From an uncultured Pseudomonadota bacterium (GTDB lineage: Bacteria; Pseudomonadota; Gammaproteobacteria; Methylococcales; Methylomonadaceae): DNA of 64,000 nt. Below the pieces are notes generated by a model. That model had not been told where the DNA came from and made no database searches. It saw only the letters and a list, made by a program, of their open reading frames with translations. The stretch spans positions 1 to 64,000 of the forward strand of contig CAINHO010000033.1 in assembly GCA_903848935.1 (NCBI GenBank), read 5' to 3'. The translations under genes and the position numbers were made by a program. Below are positions 44,802-54,654 of the stretch, one piece after another (the stretch's first letter is position 1; each line of letters begins with the position of its first letter).

Positions 44802-46339
44802 GTATTACAGTTTATGTGCCTTGCGACTCAAGTGCCGTTTCATTGGGTGCAAATCGTGTCGCCAATGCCATCACGCAAGAAGCTGAAAAACGTGGTGTTG
44901 AAATTAACGTTGTTCGCAACGGTTCACGCGGCATGTATTGGCTTGAACCGATGGTTGAAGTGGCAACAGATAACGGTCGTATTGCTTACGGTGCTGTCAA
45001 AACAGGCGACGTTGCCAGTTTGTTCGATGCGAATTTTTTAAATGGCGGCACACATGCGTTGAATTTAGGTTTAACCGAAGAAATCCCTTATCTTAAAAAA
45101 CAACAACGTTTAACCTTTGCGCGTGTTGGGATTACTGACCCTGTGAGCGTCGAAGACTATGTTGCCCATGACGGTTATCGCGGATTAAAAAATGCGTTGA
45201 GCTATTCGCAAGCTGAAATTGTGAAACACGTTTCCGATTCAGGTTTGCGTGGACGTGGTGGCGCGGCGTTTCCAACGGGCATCAAATGGAACACCGTTTT
45301 AAATACGCCATCTGAACAAAAATATATTATTTGCAACGCTGACGAAGGTGATTCGGGGACATTCTCTGACCGTATGATTATGGAAGGCGACCCACTTGTT
45401 TTAATTGAAGGCATGACGATTGCGGGTTTAGCCGTTGGCGCGACGCAAGGTTATATCTATTTGCGTATCGAATACCCACACGCGCTTGAAATTTTAAACG
45501 CGGCAATTGCCAATGCGACAGCAGCAAATTATTTGGGCGAAAACATTCAAGGCAGTGGAAAAACCTTTCATTTAGAAGTGCGTCAAGGTGCAGGCGCGTA
45601 TGTTTGTGGCGAAGAAACGGCGTTAATGGAAAGTTTAGAAGGAAAACGCGGTTTAGTGCGTTTCAAACCACCACTTCCAGCTATCAGTGGATTATTCGGA
45701 AAACCTACCGTTGTGAACAACGTAATTTCATTGGCTTCTGTGCCAGTGATTTTAGACAAAGGCGGCGAATTTTACCGCGACTTCGGCATGGGACGCTCAC
45801 GCGGCACATTGCCATTGCAATTAGCAGGAAATTTAAAACACGCAGGTTTAGTCGAATTAGCTTTCGGCGCGACATTACGCGAAGTGCTTTATGATTTTGG
45901 TGGCGGAAGTGCGACTGGTAAACCAATTCGTGCGGTGCAAGTCGGCGGGCCTTTAGGTTCATATTTGCCTGAATCGCAATTTGATACGCCGCTTGATTAC
46001 GAAGCCTTTGCCGCAATTTGGGCAGTTTTAGGACATGGCGGAATTGTCGCATTTGATGAAACCGTTGATATGGCACAAATGGCAAAATACAGCATGGAAT
46101 TCTGCGTTGAAGAATCATGCGGAAAATGTACACCTTGCCGAATTGGTTCAACACGCGGTTATGAAGTGATGGATGAAATCGTCAATAAACGCGATTTGGA
46201 CAAAAACATTCCATTGCTACGTTCGTTGTGCGACACGATGTTGAACGGTTCACTTTGTGCGATGGGTGGCATGACTCCGTATCCTGTGTTGAGTGCGCTC
46301 AATCATTTCCCTGAAGATTTTGGTATCAAAGCCGCTTAA
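44798..46339 (+). CDS. fdsB: NAD-dependent formate dehydrogenase beta subunit
   Basis: FdsB is the NuoF-like subunit that holds FMN, a [4Fe-4S] cluster and the NAD site. The 513-residue protein has an N-terminal thioredoxin-like part, then [16 protein letters not shown] (nucleotide), [15 protein letters not shown] (FMN), [19 protein letters not shown], and [13 protein letters not shown] with the cluster cysteines. It delivers electrons from FdsA to NAD+. Confidence 0.96.
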   Translation: MSITVYVPCDSSAVSLGANRVANAITQEAEKRGVEINVVRNGSRGMYWLEPMVEVATDNGRIAYGAVKTGDVASLFDANFLNGGTHALNLGLTEEIPYLKKQQRLTFARVGITDPVSVEDYVAHDGYRGLKNALSYSQAEIVKHVSDSGLRGRGGAAFPTGIKWNTVLNTPSEQKYIICNADEGDSGTFSDRMIMEGDPLVLIEGMTIAGLAVGATQGYIYLRIEYPHALEILNAAIANATAANYLGENIQGSGKTFHLEVRQGAGAYVCGEETALMESLEGKRGLVRFKPPLPAISGLFGKPTVVNNVISLASVPVILDKGGEFYRDFGMGRSRGTLPLQLAGNLKHAGLVELAFGATLREVLYDFGGGSATGKPIRAVQVGGPLGSYLPESQFDTPLDYEAFAAIWAVLGHGGIVAFDETVDMAQMAKYSMEFCVEESCGKCTPCRIGSTRGYEVMDEIVNKRDLDKNIPLLRSLCDTMLNGSLCAMGGMTPYPVLSALNHFPEDFGIKAA

Positions 46340-46354
46340 AAAAGGACACTAAAA

Positions 46355-49201
46355 ATGAGCATTGATAAAGACAAAGATTACGGCACGCCAGCAAGTGCCT
46401 CCACTGAATTAGTTAATTTAGAAATTGACGGCTTCAAAGTGACCGTTCCTGCGGGAACGTCTGTGATGCGTGCGGCGGCAAGCATTGGCATTGATATTCC
46501 AAAACTTTGCGCGACCGATAGTATCGAACCATTTGGTTCATGCCGTTTGTGTGTGGTGCAAATTGAAGGCGGACGCGGTTTGCCAGCCTCATGTACAACA
46601 CCTGTTTTTGAAGGCATGAAAGCCGTTACGCAAAACCAAAAACTCGCCGAAGTGCGTCGCGGTGTGATGGAACTTTATATTTCCGACCATCCGTTAGATT
46701 GCTTAACCTGTGCGGCAAACGGTGATTGTGAATTACAAGACATGGCAGGCGCAGTCGGTTTGCGCGAAGTGCGTTACAAACCTGTTGAAACGCATTTAGG
46801 CGCAACAAAAGACACATCAAATCCGTATTTCACGTTTGACCCAAGTAAATGTATCGTTTGTTCACGTTGTGTTCGCGCTTGTGAAGAAACACAAGGTACT
46901 TTCGCATTAACCATTGACGGACGTGGCTTTGATTCAAAAGTGTCACCAGGTCAAAACCAAGATTTTTTAAGCTCAGAATGCGTATCATGCGGTGCGTGCG
47001 TTCAAGCGTGTCCAACAGCAACATTGATTGAAAATAATGTTATCGAAAACGGTCAACCTGAACACGCGATTATCACAACTTGCGCGTATTGCGGCGTGGG
47101 TTGTTCATTCCGTGCAGAAATGAAAGGCGAGCAAGTCATTCGCATGGTGCCAGACAAAAATGGTCAAGCCAATCACGGGCATTCATGTGTCAAAGGACGT
47201 TTTGCATTCGGTTACGCAACGCACAAAGACCGAATCACAAAACCGATGATTCGCGCCAGTATTCAAGATGCTTGGAAAGAAGTTTCTTGGGAAGAAGCTA
47301 TTAACTACGCCGCTTCTGAAATGAAACGTATCCAAGCAAAATACGGCAAAGAATCTGTCGGCGGCTTAACTTCATCACGTTGCACCAACGAAGAAGCCTA
47401 TTTAGTGCAGAAATTGATTCGGGCTGGTTTTGGCAATAATAACGTCGATACTTGTGCGCGAGTTTGCCATTCACCGACGGGCTACGGTTTAAAACAAACC
47501 CTCGGCGAATCATCTGGCACACAAAATTTTGATTCCATCATGAAAGCCGACGTGATTGTTGTCATGGGTGTAAATCCCACTGACGGACATCCTGTGTTTG
47601 GTTCGCAAATGAAAAAACGTTTGCGTCAGGGCGCGAAATTGATTGTGATTGATCCACGCGAAATTGATTTAGTGAAATCGCCACACATTCAAGCCGATTA
47701 CCATTTGAAATTGCGTCCAAGTACCAACGTGGCAATCGTGAATGCGTTGGCGCACGTTATTGTTTCTGAAAATTTAGTTGATGAAGAATTTGTGAATGCA
47801 CGTTGCGACGTGGCTTCATTTAACAAATGGCGGACTTTTGTCGCGGACGTGCGTCACGCACCCGAAGCGACTGAATCCATTACAGGCGTTCCAGCGGCAG
47901 ATATTAGAGCGGCAGCGCGGTTATATGCAACAGGTGGAAATGCCGCGTTCCATTACGGTTTAGGCGTAACCGAACACAGCCAAGGTTCAACAACCGTTAT
48001 CGGTATTGCGAATTTAGCGATGGCAACAGGCAACATTGGACGTGATGGCGTGGGTGTAAATCCTTTGCGTGGTCAAAATAACGTACAAGGCTCATGCGAT
48101 ATGGGTTCATTCCCGCATGAATTACCTGGTTATCGCCACGTTGCTGACCCTGCAACACACGATTTATTCGAAAAAACATGGAACGCAAAATTAAGTACTA
48201 ATCCAGGTTTGCGAATTCCAAATATGTTTGATGCGGCATTAGATGGCACGTTCATGGGTTTGTATTGTGAAGGTGAAGACATCGCGCAATCTGACCCAGA
48301 TATTACACATGTTCACGCCGCGTTGCGGGCGATGGAATGCGTTATTGTGCAAGATATTTTCTTGAATGAAACGGCGAAATTCGCACACGTTTTCTTACCG
48401 GGCGCGTCGTTCTTGGAGAAAACAGGCACATTCACCAACGCCGAACGCCGTATTTCACCGGTCAGAAAAGTCATGCGTCCGCTTGCAGGTTATGCTGATT
48501 GGGAAGTGACGCAATTGTTATCGAACGCACTCGGTTATCCAATGAATTATTCAAATCCATCTGAAATCATGGATGAAATTGCCAGTTTAATTCCAAGTTT
48601 CACGGGTGTGAGTTATGCGAAAATTGATGAATTAGGCAGCATTCAATGGCCTTGCAATGACGACGCTCCAGAAGGTACGCCTGTTATGCACACGACAGAA
48701 TTTTTGCGTGATGACGGTAAAGGTTTATTCATGCTGACCGAATATGTACCGACGACTGAAAAAATTACGCCGATGTTCCCGTTAATTTTAACGACGGGAC
48801 GGATTTTGTCGCAATACAACGTCGGCGCACAAACTCGTCGTACTGAAAATAATGCGTGGCATTCGGAAGATCGTTTGGAAATTCATCCGCATGATGCTCA
48901 AGATCGCGGTATTAACGATGGCGATTCGGTGGGCATTAAAAGTCGAGTGGGTGAAACCGTGTTACACGCGATTGTAACCGACAGAGTGCAACCTGGTGTC
49001 GTTTATACCACGTTTCATTTCCCTGAATCAGGCGCGAACGTGATTACAACGGACAACGGCGATTGGGCAACAAACTGCCCTGAATATAAAGTCACGGCGG
49101 TGCAAATTACCAAAGTAACCCAAAGTTCAGAATGGCAACAAGGTTATCGCGCCTTCACTGAAAACCAACTCGATTTGTTAGCGCAAGCATCGAATGTCTA
49201 A
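46355..49201 (+). CDS. fdsA: NAD-dependent formate dehydrogenase alpha (catalytic) subunit
   Basis: FdsA oxidises formate to CO2 at a bis-MGD molybdenum (or tungsten) centre. The 948-residue protein has an N-terminal [2Fe-2S] ferredoxin domain (FGSCRLCVVQIEGG), the CxxCH-like cluster (LDCLTCAANGDCELQ), two [4Fe-4S] motifs (CIVCSRCVRACEE; CVSCGACVQACPT), the Fe-S of the catalytic part (CAYCGVGCSF) and the Mo-ligand region ARVCHSPTGYGL. The active-site residue is Cys (TGC), not selenocysteine. AAAGGA precedes the ATG. Confidence 0.97.
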   Translation: MSIDKDKDYGTPASASTELVNLEIDGFKVTVPAGTSVMRAAASIGIDIPKLCATDSIEPFGSCRLCVVQIEGGRGLPASCTTPVFEGMKAVTQNQKLAEVRRGVMELYISDHPLDCLTCAANGDCELQDMAGAVGLREVRYKPVETHLGATKDTSNPYFTFDPSKCIVCSRCVRACEETQGTFALTIDGRGFDSKVSPGQNQDFLSSECVSCGACVQACPTATLIENNVIENGQPEHAIITTCAYCGVGCSFRAEMKGEQVIRMVPDKNGQANHGHSCVKGRFAFGYATHKDRITKPMIRASIQDAWKEVSWEEAINYAASEMKRIQAKYGKESVGGLTSSRCTNEEAYLVQKLIRAGFGNNNVDTCARVCHSPTGYGLKQTLGESSGTQNFDSIMKADVIVVMGVNPTDGHPVFGSQMKKRLRQGAKLIVIDPREIDLVKSPHIQADYHLKLRPSTNVAIVNALAHVIVSENLVDEEFVNARCDVASFNKWRTFVADVRHAPEATESITGVPAADIRAAARLYATGGNAAFHYGLGVTEHSQGSTTVIGIANLAMATGNIGRDGVGVNPLRGQNNVQGSCDMGSFPHELPGYRHVADPATHDLFEKTWNAKLSTNPGLRIPNMFDAALDGTFMGLYCEGEDIAQSDPDITHVHAALRAMECVIVQDIFLNETAKFAHVFLPGASFLEKTGTFTNAERRISPVRKVMRPLAGYADWEVTQLLSNALGYPMNYSNPSEIMDEIASLIPSFTGVSYAKIDELGSIQWPCNDDAPEGTPVMHTTEFLRDDGKGLFMLTEYVPTTEKITPMFPLILTTGRILSQYNVGAQTRRTENNAWHSEDRLEIHPHDAQDRGINDGDSVGIKSRVGETVLHAIVTDRVQPGVVYTTFHFPESGANVITTDNGDWATNCPEYKVTAVQITKVTQSSEWQQGYRAFTENQLDLLAQASNV

Positions 49202-50030
49202 CGACGCATTTTTAGCCTCGGTTTTAGAATTGGGCTGGTCGAGTTACCAGTCTGTTCCTGTGACACGTTGTAAAAATGGTCAACACGTCGAAACTGATGA
49301 TTTTGTTGCAGAAGAAGTGCCAGTGGTTTTGATGTATAACGGCGTTTCACACGTCGTTATGCTGACAACGCCGACAAATTTAGAAGATTTCGCGCTGGGT
49401 TTTAGTTTAACTGAAGGCATTATTGCTAACGTAGCAGAATTAGAATCGGCAAAAGTTTATCAGCGTTCAAACGGCATCGAAGTTCAGTTAAAAATCCCCG
49501 ACGCGCGTTTTCAGTGTCTCGCCGACAAAGGACGTAATTTAACAGGTCGCACGGGTTGTGGTTTATGTGGTGCGACGACGTTAAAACAAGCGATTAAGCC
49601 AACACGTTCTGTTTCTGGCGAATTAAAAATTACTGCTGCACAATTAACATTCGCGTTACAAAGTTTGTCCGAACATCAAAAGCTCAATCAATTGACGGGC
49701 GCGATTCATGCAGTTGCATGGGTTGAACCCGAAAAAGGCATTGTCGAATTACGCGAAGATGTGGGGCGACACAATGCGCTTGATAAATTGATTGGCGCAT
49801 TGCTCAAACGTGATACAGATTTTGGTGCGGGTTTTATGATTACCACCAGTCGTGCAAGTTATGAAATGGTGCAAAAAGCGACTGCCGTGGGCGTGACAGT
49901 TTTAGTTGCGATTTCTGCACCGACGGCATTAGCGATTCGGTTAGCACAAGAATCCGGTTTAACTTTAATTGGGTTTGCGCGGGATAATTCTTGCGTGATT
50001 TATAGCCATTCAGAAAGGTTCAAAAAATGA
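49194..50030 (+). CDS. fdhD: Formate dehydrogenase sulfurtransferase FdhD (FdsC)
   Basis: FdhD (FdsC) carries sulfur from a cysteine desulfurase to the molybdenum cofactor of formate dehydrogenase and is needed for activity. The 278-residue protein has the conserved RTGCGLCGATTL with the two sulfur-carrying cysteines, VEDVGRHNALDKLIGALL-type segment and the TSRASYEMVQKA block. It overlaps fdsA by 8 bases and the cytochrome gene by 4 bases (ATGA), so it is firmly within the operon. Confidence 0.95.
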   Translation: MSNDAFLASVLELGWSSYQSVPVTRCKNGQHVETDDFVAEEVPVVLMYNGVSHVVMLTTPTNLEDFALGFSLTEGIIANVAELESAKVYQRSNGIEVQLKIPDARFQCLADKGRNLTGRTGCGLCGATTLKQAIKPTRSVSGELKITAAQLTFALQSLSEHQKLNQLTGAIHAVAWVEPEKGIVELREDVGRHNALDKLIGALLKRDTDFGAGFMITTSRASYEMVQKATAVGVTVLVAISAPTALAIRLAQESGLTLIGFARDNSCVIYSHSERFKK

Positions 50031-50488
50031 AAAAAATAGTTTTAACAACTTTATTACTTGGTTTATCGTTTAGCGCATTCGCTGAACAACCTATCGGTGA
50101 ATACAAAAACTGGCGTTTACTTTCAATTTCGCATCGCACGGATAAACAAACCTTGCGAGCAATTTTAGGTAACGATGCCGCCATTGAATCAGCACGCGCT
50201 GGCAAACTTAATCCGTGGGCAGAAGGTAGCATTTTAGCCAAAGTGAAATGGAAAGAATCTATACATAAAAATTGGGTGGCAGCGATTGTACCAGGTGAAT
50301 TTGAAGCCGCCGAAGCGATGGTGAAAGATTCTAAAAAGTACGCTAGTACAGGTGGTTGGGGTTTCGGAAAATGGCAAGACAACAATTTAGTTATGTTTGA
50401 CGAAGCCAAATCAAAAGAATGTTTTGCGTGTCACATGGCGGCAGAACAAAAAAATGATTACGTTTTCACGCATTCTGCATTGCAATAA
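50027..50488 (+). CDS. Cytochrome P460-family periplasmic heme protein
   Basis: The 153-residue protein has a signal peptide (KKIVLTTLLLGLSFSAFA) and one c-type heme motif CFACH (Cys-132, Cys-135, His-136) near the C-terminus, with WGFGKWQDNNLVMFDEAKS before it, typical of cytochrome P460 / cytochrome c'-beta. Relatives in methanotrophs and ammonia oxidisers bind NO or oxidise hydroxylamine. Whether the Lys-heme cross-link of true P460 exists cannot be judged. It lies between fdhD and fdsD, so a secreted protein is encoded within a cytosolic enzyme operon. Confidence 0.88.
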   Translation: MKKIVLTTLLLGLSFSAFAEQPIGEYKNWRLLSISHRTDKQTLRAILGNDAAIESARAGKLNPWAEGSILAKVKWKESIHKNWVAAIVPGEFEAAEAMVKDSKKYASTGGWGFGKWQDNNLVMFDEAKSKECFACHMAAEQKNDYVFTHSALQ

Positions 50489-50505
50489 AACTTGGAGAAT
50501 ACAAA

Positions 50506-50727
50506 ATGAGTATGAAAATTGAAAAATTAGTCAAAATGGCGAACGACATCAGTGCATTTTTTGATGCCGATCCCGATAAAACAATCGCAGCGGCTGGCGT
50601 AAAAAATCACATTTCACGTTCATGGGAATTAAGAATGCGCCAAGCGATTGTTGAACATTTACAAAATCACGATGGTGAAGGTTTATCGCCTTTAGCAAAA
50701 ACAGCGGTGGCTCAAATTACAGTTTAG
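50506..50727 (+). CDS. fdsD: NAD-dependent formate dehydrogenase delta subunit
   Basis: FdsD is a small subunit or assembly factor of FdsABG-type formate dehydrogenases. The 73-residue protein shows the family pattern KLVKMANDISAFFDADPD, then IAAAGVKNHISRSWELRMR. GGAG precedes the ATG. It ends the operon, 27 bases before the terminator hairpin. Confidence 0.93.
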   Translation: MSMKIEKLVKMANDISAFFDADPDKTIAAAGVKNHISRSWELRMRQAIVEHLQNHDGEGLSPLAKTAVAQITV

Positions 50728-50754
50728 TTTTTCGTTTTAATTGGGATTGAAACA

Positions 50755-50777
50755 GCAGACTTCGGTCTGCTTTTTTT
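50755..50777 (+). terminator. Rho-independent terminator of the fds operon
   Basis: GCAGAC / GTCTGC form a perfect 6-bp stem closed by the stable TTCG tetraloop and followed by seven T residues. It lies 28 bases after fdsD and 5 bases before the convergent ABC gene. Confidence 0.93.
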
Positions 50778-50781
50778 ATGC

Positions 50782-52368
50782 TTAAAATTTTGGTACAGCG
50801 GCTAATAATTTTTGCGTATAAGGATGTTTTGGTGCGGTGAGAACTTGTTTAACATCGCCCTGCTCTACAATTTTCCCTTGATACATTACGGCAACATCGT
50901 CCGCAATTTCTGCCACTACGCCCAAATCATGCGTAATAAACAAATAACTCATGCCTTGTTCACGTTGCAACATTTTCAATAATTGAATAATTTGCGCCTG
51001 CACCGAAACATCTAACGCGCTGGTAGGTTCGTCACAAATAATCACTTTCGGTTCAACGGCTAATGCTCGCGCAATACAAATTCGTTGACGTTGTCCACCG
51101 GAAAATTCATGCGGATAACGGTACATCGCATCTTCAGGTAATTCGACCCGCAACAATAAATTCCGCACGCGATTTTCACGTTCAACCACAGACATTTCGG
51201 GACGCAAAGCCTGTAACCCTTCGGCAATAATGTCACCAACCAACATTCGTGGATTCATCGACGAAAACGGGTCTTGAAACACGATTTGAATGGCGGCACG
51301 TTGTTTACGCAAAGCCTCGCCAGTCAGGGAATGCAAGGCGATTCCGTCTAAAAAAACTTCACCGCCACTCGATGGAATCAAATGCAATAACGCTTTGCCC
51401 AATGTCGTTTTGCCACAACCCGATTCACCAACCAACGCCAATGTTTTACCGCGTTGCAACGAAAAACTCACGCCATCAACCGCTCGTACATAATCTACCA
51501 CTCGCTTTAAAATTCCTTTTCGAATCGGATAATGACAGTGAAAATTTTGAACTTTTAATAACGCAGGTTTGACGGTGATTTCTTTATTTTTGCAACTTTT
51601 CATCGACGGCAACGCTGCGACTAATTTTTGCGTGTAAGGATGTTGGGGATTTTGAAACAGTTCTTTTCCGTCGCCCGTTTCGACGATTTTTCCGTTTTGC
51701 ATCACCGCGACACGATTTGCAATACTTGAAACCAACGCTAAATCGTGACTTATCAACCATAACGCCATGCCCGTTTGCGCTTGGATATTTTTGAGTAGTT
51801 CTAAAATTTGCGCTTGAATCGTCACATCTAATGCGGTGGTCGGTTCGTCAGCAATCAACAAATCAGGTTTTCCCGCAAGAGCAATCGCAATCATCACGCG
51901 CTGACGTTGTCCGCCCGAAAGTTGATGCGGATAATCTTTGACACGTTGCGCGGCATTGGGCAATTCAACCTGTTGTAACAATTCAACGACGCGTTGCTTA
52001 AGTTCTGTTTTTGAAAGTTCAAAATGCAGATTTAAAACTTCGGCAATTTGCTGACCAATTGTCATCACAGGATTTAACGACGCAATTGGGTCTTGAAAAA
52101 TAATCGCAATCCGTCGTCCACGAATTTTGCACCAATTTTTTTCAGAAAGTTGCGATAAATTTTCGTTTTGCAAACGCATCGAATCACATTCAATAATCGC
52201 GTTATGCGGTAACAAATTTAACGCCGCCAATGCTGTCATTGATTTGCCTGAACCCGATTCGCCCACTAATGCAAAAGTTTCACCAGCATAAATTTCAAAA
52301 CTAATGTTATCGACGACAAGCGTCTCGCCAAACCGAACCGTTAAATCGTTGACCGCAAATAAACTCAT
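50782..52368 (-). CDS. Double-ATPase ABC transporter protein (oligopeptide/YejF type)
   Basis: The 528-residue protein is two fused ABC ATPases of the dipeptide/oligopeptide class. Half one has Walker A GESGSGKSM, signature LSGGQRQRV and Walker B LLIADEPTT; half two has GESGCGKTT, FSGGQRQRI and IICDEPTS. Such fusions (YejF, GsiA) energise peptide or peptide-antibiotic import. No permease or binding protein is adjacent, so its partners lie elsewhere. Its start overlaps the esterase by 4 bases. Confidence 0.92.
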   Translation of the reverse strand: MSLFAVNDLTVRFGETLVVDNISFEIYAGETFALVGESGSGKSMTALAALNLLPHNAIIECDSMRLQNENLSQLSEKNWCKIRGRRIAIIFQDPIASLNPVMTIGQQIAEVLNLHFELSKTELKQRVVELLQQVELPNAAQRVKDYPHQLSGGQRQRVMIAIALAGKPDLLIADEPTTALDVTIQAQILELLKNIQAQTGMALWLISHDLALVSSIANRVAVMQNGKIVETGDGKELFQNPQHPYTQKLVAALPSMKSCKNKEITVKPALLKVQNFHCHYPIRKGILKRVVDYVRAVDGVSFSLQRGKTLALVGESGCGKTTLGKALLHLIPSSGGEVFLDGIALHSLTGEALRKQRAAIQIVFQDPFSSMNPRMLVGDIIAEGLQALRPEMSVVERENRVRNLLLRVELPEDAMYRYPHEFSGGQRQRICIARALAVEPKVIICDEPTSALDVSVQAQIIQLLKMLQREQGMSYLFITHDLGVVAEIADDVAVMYQGKIVEQGDVKQVLTAPKHPYTQKLLAAVPKF

Positions 52369-53096
52369 TTAAAAACCGTGTTTACAAACGCCGCAATATG
52401 TTCAATTTCTTCGACACACAAACTGTGTTCCATTACATAATCGTGCCATTGAATCGGATAACCCATTGCTTTCAATCCATCAAATGCAGCTTTGCCCGTT
52501 TCAATCGCTACTACCGAATCAATAATGCCATGCGCCATAAAAATGGGCGTGTGATTATTGGCTTCGGTACGTTGCGTTTTCAAACTGTCCAATGTTGGTA
52601 AATACGCCGATAACGCAATAATTCCAGCCAATGGCTGATTAAAACGTAAACCTGTATGCAACGCTAAAACCCCACCTTGTGAAAATCCAACTAACAAAAT
52701 ATTTTTCGACGGAATGCCACGGTCAATTTCTTTTTGAATCAGTTGGTCGATAAGTTTTTCTGAACGTTCAATGCCTGCGAAATCAACTTCTCGATTTAAT
52801 TCATTCATGCTCAAAATATCGTACCATGCACGCATTTCTGCACCGTTGTTCACCGTGATTTTTTGGATCGGCGCGTGCGGAAAAATAAATTTAATACTCG
52901 ATGAATCAATCAAATGTAATTCTGGCACAATGCCTTCAAAATCATGTCCGTTTGCGCCCAAACCATGCAACCAAATGACTGAATACTTGTGCGTCGAAGT
53001 CGCAGGAATCTCAATAGTTTCAAACGCGAAAGCGTTTTGCTGTGTCATAACTAACCCCAAAATCAATGTAAGAAAAATTTTTGCGAAATGTAGCAT
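52365..53096 (-). CDS. Carboxylesterase/phospholipase-type alpha/beta hydrolase
   Basis: The 243-residue protein matches the carboxylesterase family with the Ser nucleophile in LLVGFSQGGVLAL, the early VIWLHGLGANGHDFEGIVPEL oxyanion region, Asp in AHGIIDSVV and His in VMEHSLCVEE. The start chosen yields an N-terminal stretch like a signal peptide (LHFAKIFLTLILGLVMTQQNAFA), unusual for this family. A later Met at 53048 would give the common cytosolic form. Neither start has a strong ribosome site. It is coupled to thiE (3-base gap) and the ABC gene. Confidence 0.85.
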   Translation of the reverse strand: MLHFAKIFLTLILGLVMTQQNAFAFETIEIPATSTHKYSVIWLHGLGANGHDFEGIVPELHLIDSSSIKFIFPHAPIQKITVNNGAEMRAWYDILSMNELNREVDFAGIERSEKLIDQLIQKEIDRGIPSKNILLVGFSQGGVLALHTGLRFNQPLAGIIALSAYLPTLDSLKTQRTEANNHTPIFMAHGIIDSVVAIETGKAAFDGLKAMGYPIQWHDYVMEHSLCVEEIEHIAAFVNTVFK

Positions 53097-53099
53097 TTT

Positions 53100-53723
53100 T
53101 TAGTGACTGCCTTGTGAAAATAACCCGCAATAATCCCGCGCTGCCGTTTTAGAATCATCCGTCATCAACCCACCAATTACCGCCAATAAATCCGCGCCTG
53201 CGTTCAATAATGACGCGCCATTTTCGGGCAAAATTCCACCAATCGCTACAATCGGCAATGCTAAAACTCTTTTAGCAGCAGTTAATGTGCCGATTTCAGC
53301 AGGCGCAGCAAGTGGTTTTGAATTCGAGGTAAAAAATCGCCCAAATGCCACATAATTCGCGCCTTTTTTTTCAGCTTCCATCGCACGTTCGAGTGAGTTA
53401 TAACACGACACGCCAATAATCGCCGATTCCCCTAAACACTGACGCGCCGCTGAAATAGAACCATCGTCCACGCCTAAATGCACACCATCTGCCTCAATCT
53501 TTTCGGCAAGTTTTACATTATCGTTAATGATGAGCGGGACGTTATAGACGTGGCAAAGTTCGAGTAATTTGCACGCCAAGTCCGTCGCATCATTTAAACC
53601 TTTCTCGCGATACTGCACTACACACGCCCCACCTTTCAACACAGCTTCCGTGAATTTCAAAATTTCGTTCGACGTTTTGCCTTCGGGTGTAATTGCATAA
53701 AGTCCGCGTTTTGGCATCAACAT
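53100..53723 (-). CDS. thiE: Thiamine-phosphate synthase
   Basis: ThiE joins the pyrimidine and thiazole phosphates to thiamine phosphate. The 207-residue TIM-barrel protein has GLYAITPEG, VVQYREKGLND, LIINDNVKLAEKIEADGVHLG, YVAFGRFFTSNSK and LPIVAIGGILPENGASLLNAGADLLAV. It starts directly beside the thiD stop. A Met two codons later could also be used. Confidence 0.95.
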   Translation of the reverse strand: MLMPKRGLYAITPEGKTSNEILKFTEAVLKGGACVVQYREKGLNDATDLACKLLELCHVYNVPLIINDNVKLAEKIEADGVHLGVDDGSISAARQCLGESAIIGVSCYNSLERAMEAEKKGANYVAFGRFFTSNSKPLAAPAEIGTLTAAKRVLALPIVAIGGILPENGASLLNAGADLLAVIGGLMTDDSKTAARDYCGLFSQGSH

Positions 53724-54509
53724 TTATTCATCTCTCCAAAAAAAACGATTCGGATTTGACTGCCCTGCCCCCGTTTTATACGCGGTTTGCAAACAGTTCC
53801 AAGTGTATTCTTGCGCGTCGTTTATGGCTTGCAATGGTTCAACGCCGTGCGCGAATAATGCCGCAATACTCGCTGCTAATGTACAACCTGAACCGTGATA
53901 TTTCGACGGCAATCTTGCCCAAGTATAATTTTCTGGATGCAGATAATTAAACAGCCGATTTTCCACGCTTTCCGTCGCTTCATCTGCACCGGTAATCAAA
54001 ACGTACTCGCAGCCGTATTCCAACAAACGCGCACCGCACGCTTCAATATCGTTCAAACCCGTTAAACGCCGCGCTTCTTGACAATTCGGCGTTAAAACCG
54101 TCGTTAATGGCAACAACAATTCACGCATCAAATTTATCAAATCTTCATTCGCCAAATCCGTTCCGCCACCTGCCGCTAAAATTGGATCTAAAACCACCGG
54201 AATCAACGGATAACGTTTCACAATGTCATAAATAATTTGTACTGTGTCGATATGACCAATCAGTCCAATTTTAAAAGCGTGAACCGGCAAATCACACAAC
54301 AACATTTCTGCTTGCCGAATAAGATTATCGGGGTTTTGCGGCACAATTTCTGCTACATTTCGAGTATCTTGCGCTGTTAAACAAGTGATAATACTCGCCG
54401 CATGACAATGATGACTGGTAATTGTTTCAATATCTGCCTGAATTCCAGCACCACCACATGGGTCGTGACCAGAAAATGAAACGACGACTGGACGCTGAGT
54501 ATTATTCAT
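53724..54509 (-). CDS. thiD: Hydroxymethylpyrimidine (phosphate) kinase
   Basis: ThiD phosphorylates HMP and HMP-phosphate in thiamine synthesis. The ATG at 54509 is preceded by AAGGG and gives 261 residues; an earlier ATG at 54533 lacks a ribosome site. Motifs seen are SFSGHDPCGGAGIQADI, the SHHCHAASIITCLTAQDT stretch, VVLDPILAAGGGTDL, LTPNCQEARRLTG and the catalytic HGSGCTLAASIAA. A TPP riboswitch was looked for upstream and not seen. Confidence 0.94.
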   Translation of the reverse strand: MNNTQRPVVVSFSGHDPCGGAGIQADIETITSHHCHAASIITCLTAQDTRNVAEIVPQNPDNLIRQAEMLLCDLPVHAFKIGLIGHIDTVQIIYDIVKRYPLIPVVLDPILAAGGGTDLANEDLINLMRELLLPLTTVLTPNCQEARRLTGLNDIEACGARLLEYGCEYVLITGADEATESVENRLFNYLHPENYTWARLPSKYHGSGCTLAASIAALFAHGVEPLQAINDAQEYTWNCLQTAYKTGAGQSNPNRFFWRDE

Positions 54510-54654
54510 AAAACCCTTAAAGTGTTTAGCCATAAAAAATGCTGCTCTGCCAGCAAGTGTTCGCTACTATTTTGAACAATTTGAACAACTCGCGGCGTGG
54601 TAAAATTAACGCTTTTTTGAAAACCAATTTTAACCTTTAACCAAAAATTAAAAT

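Noticed and set aside
47455-47475. Selenocysteine at the FdsA active site
   Set aside because: The codon in ARVCHSPTG is TGC, and no in-frame TGA or hairpin is present.
54510-54654. TPP riboswitch before thiD
   Set aside because: No CTGAGA or ACCTGA-type THI box conserved elements are seen in the reverse-strand leader.
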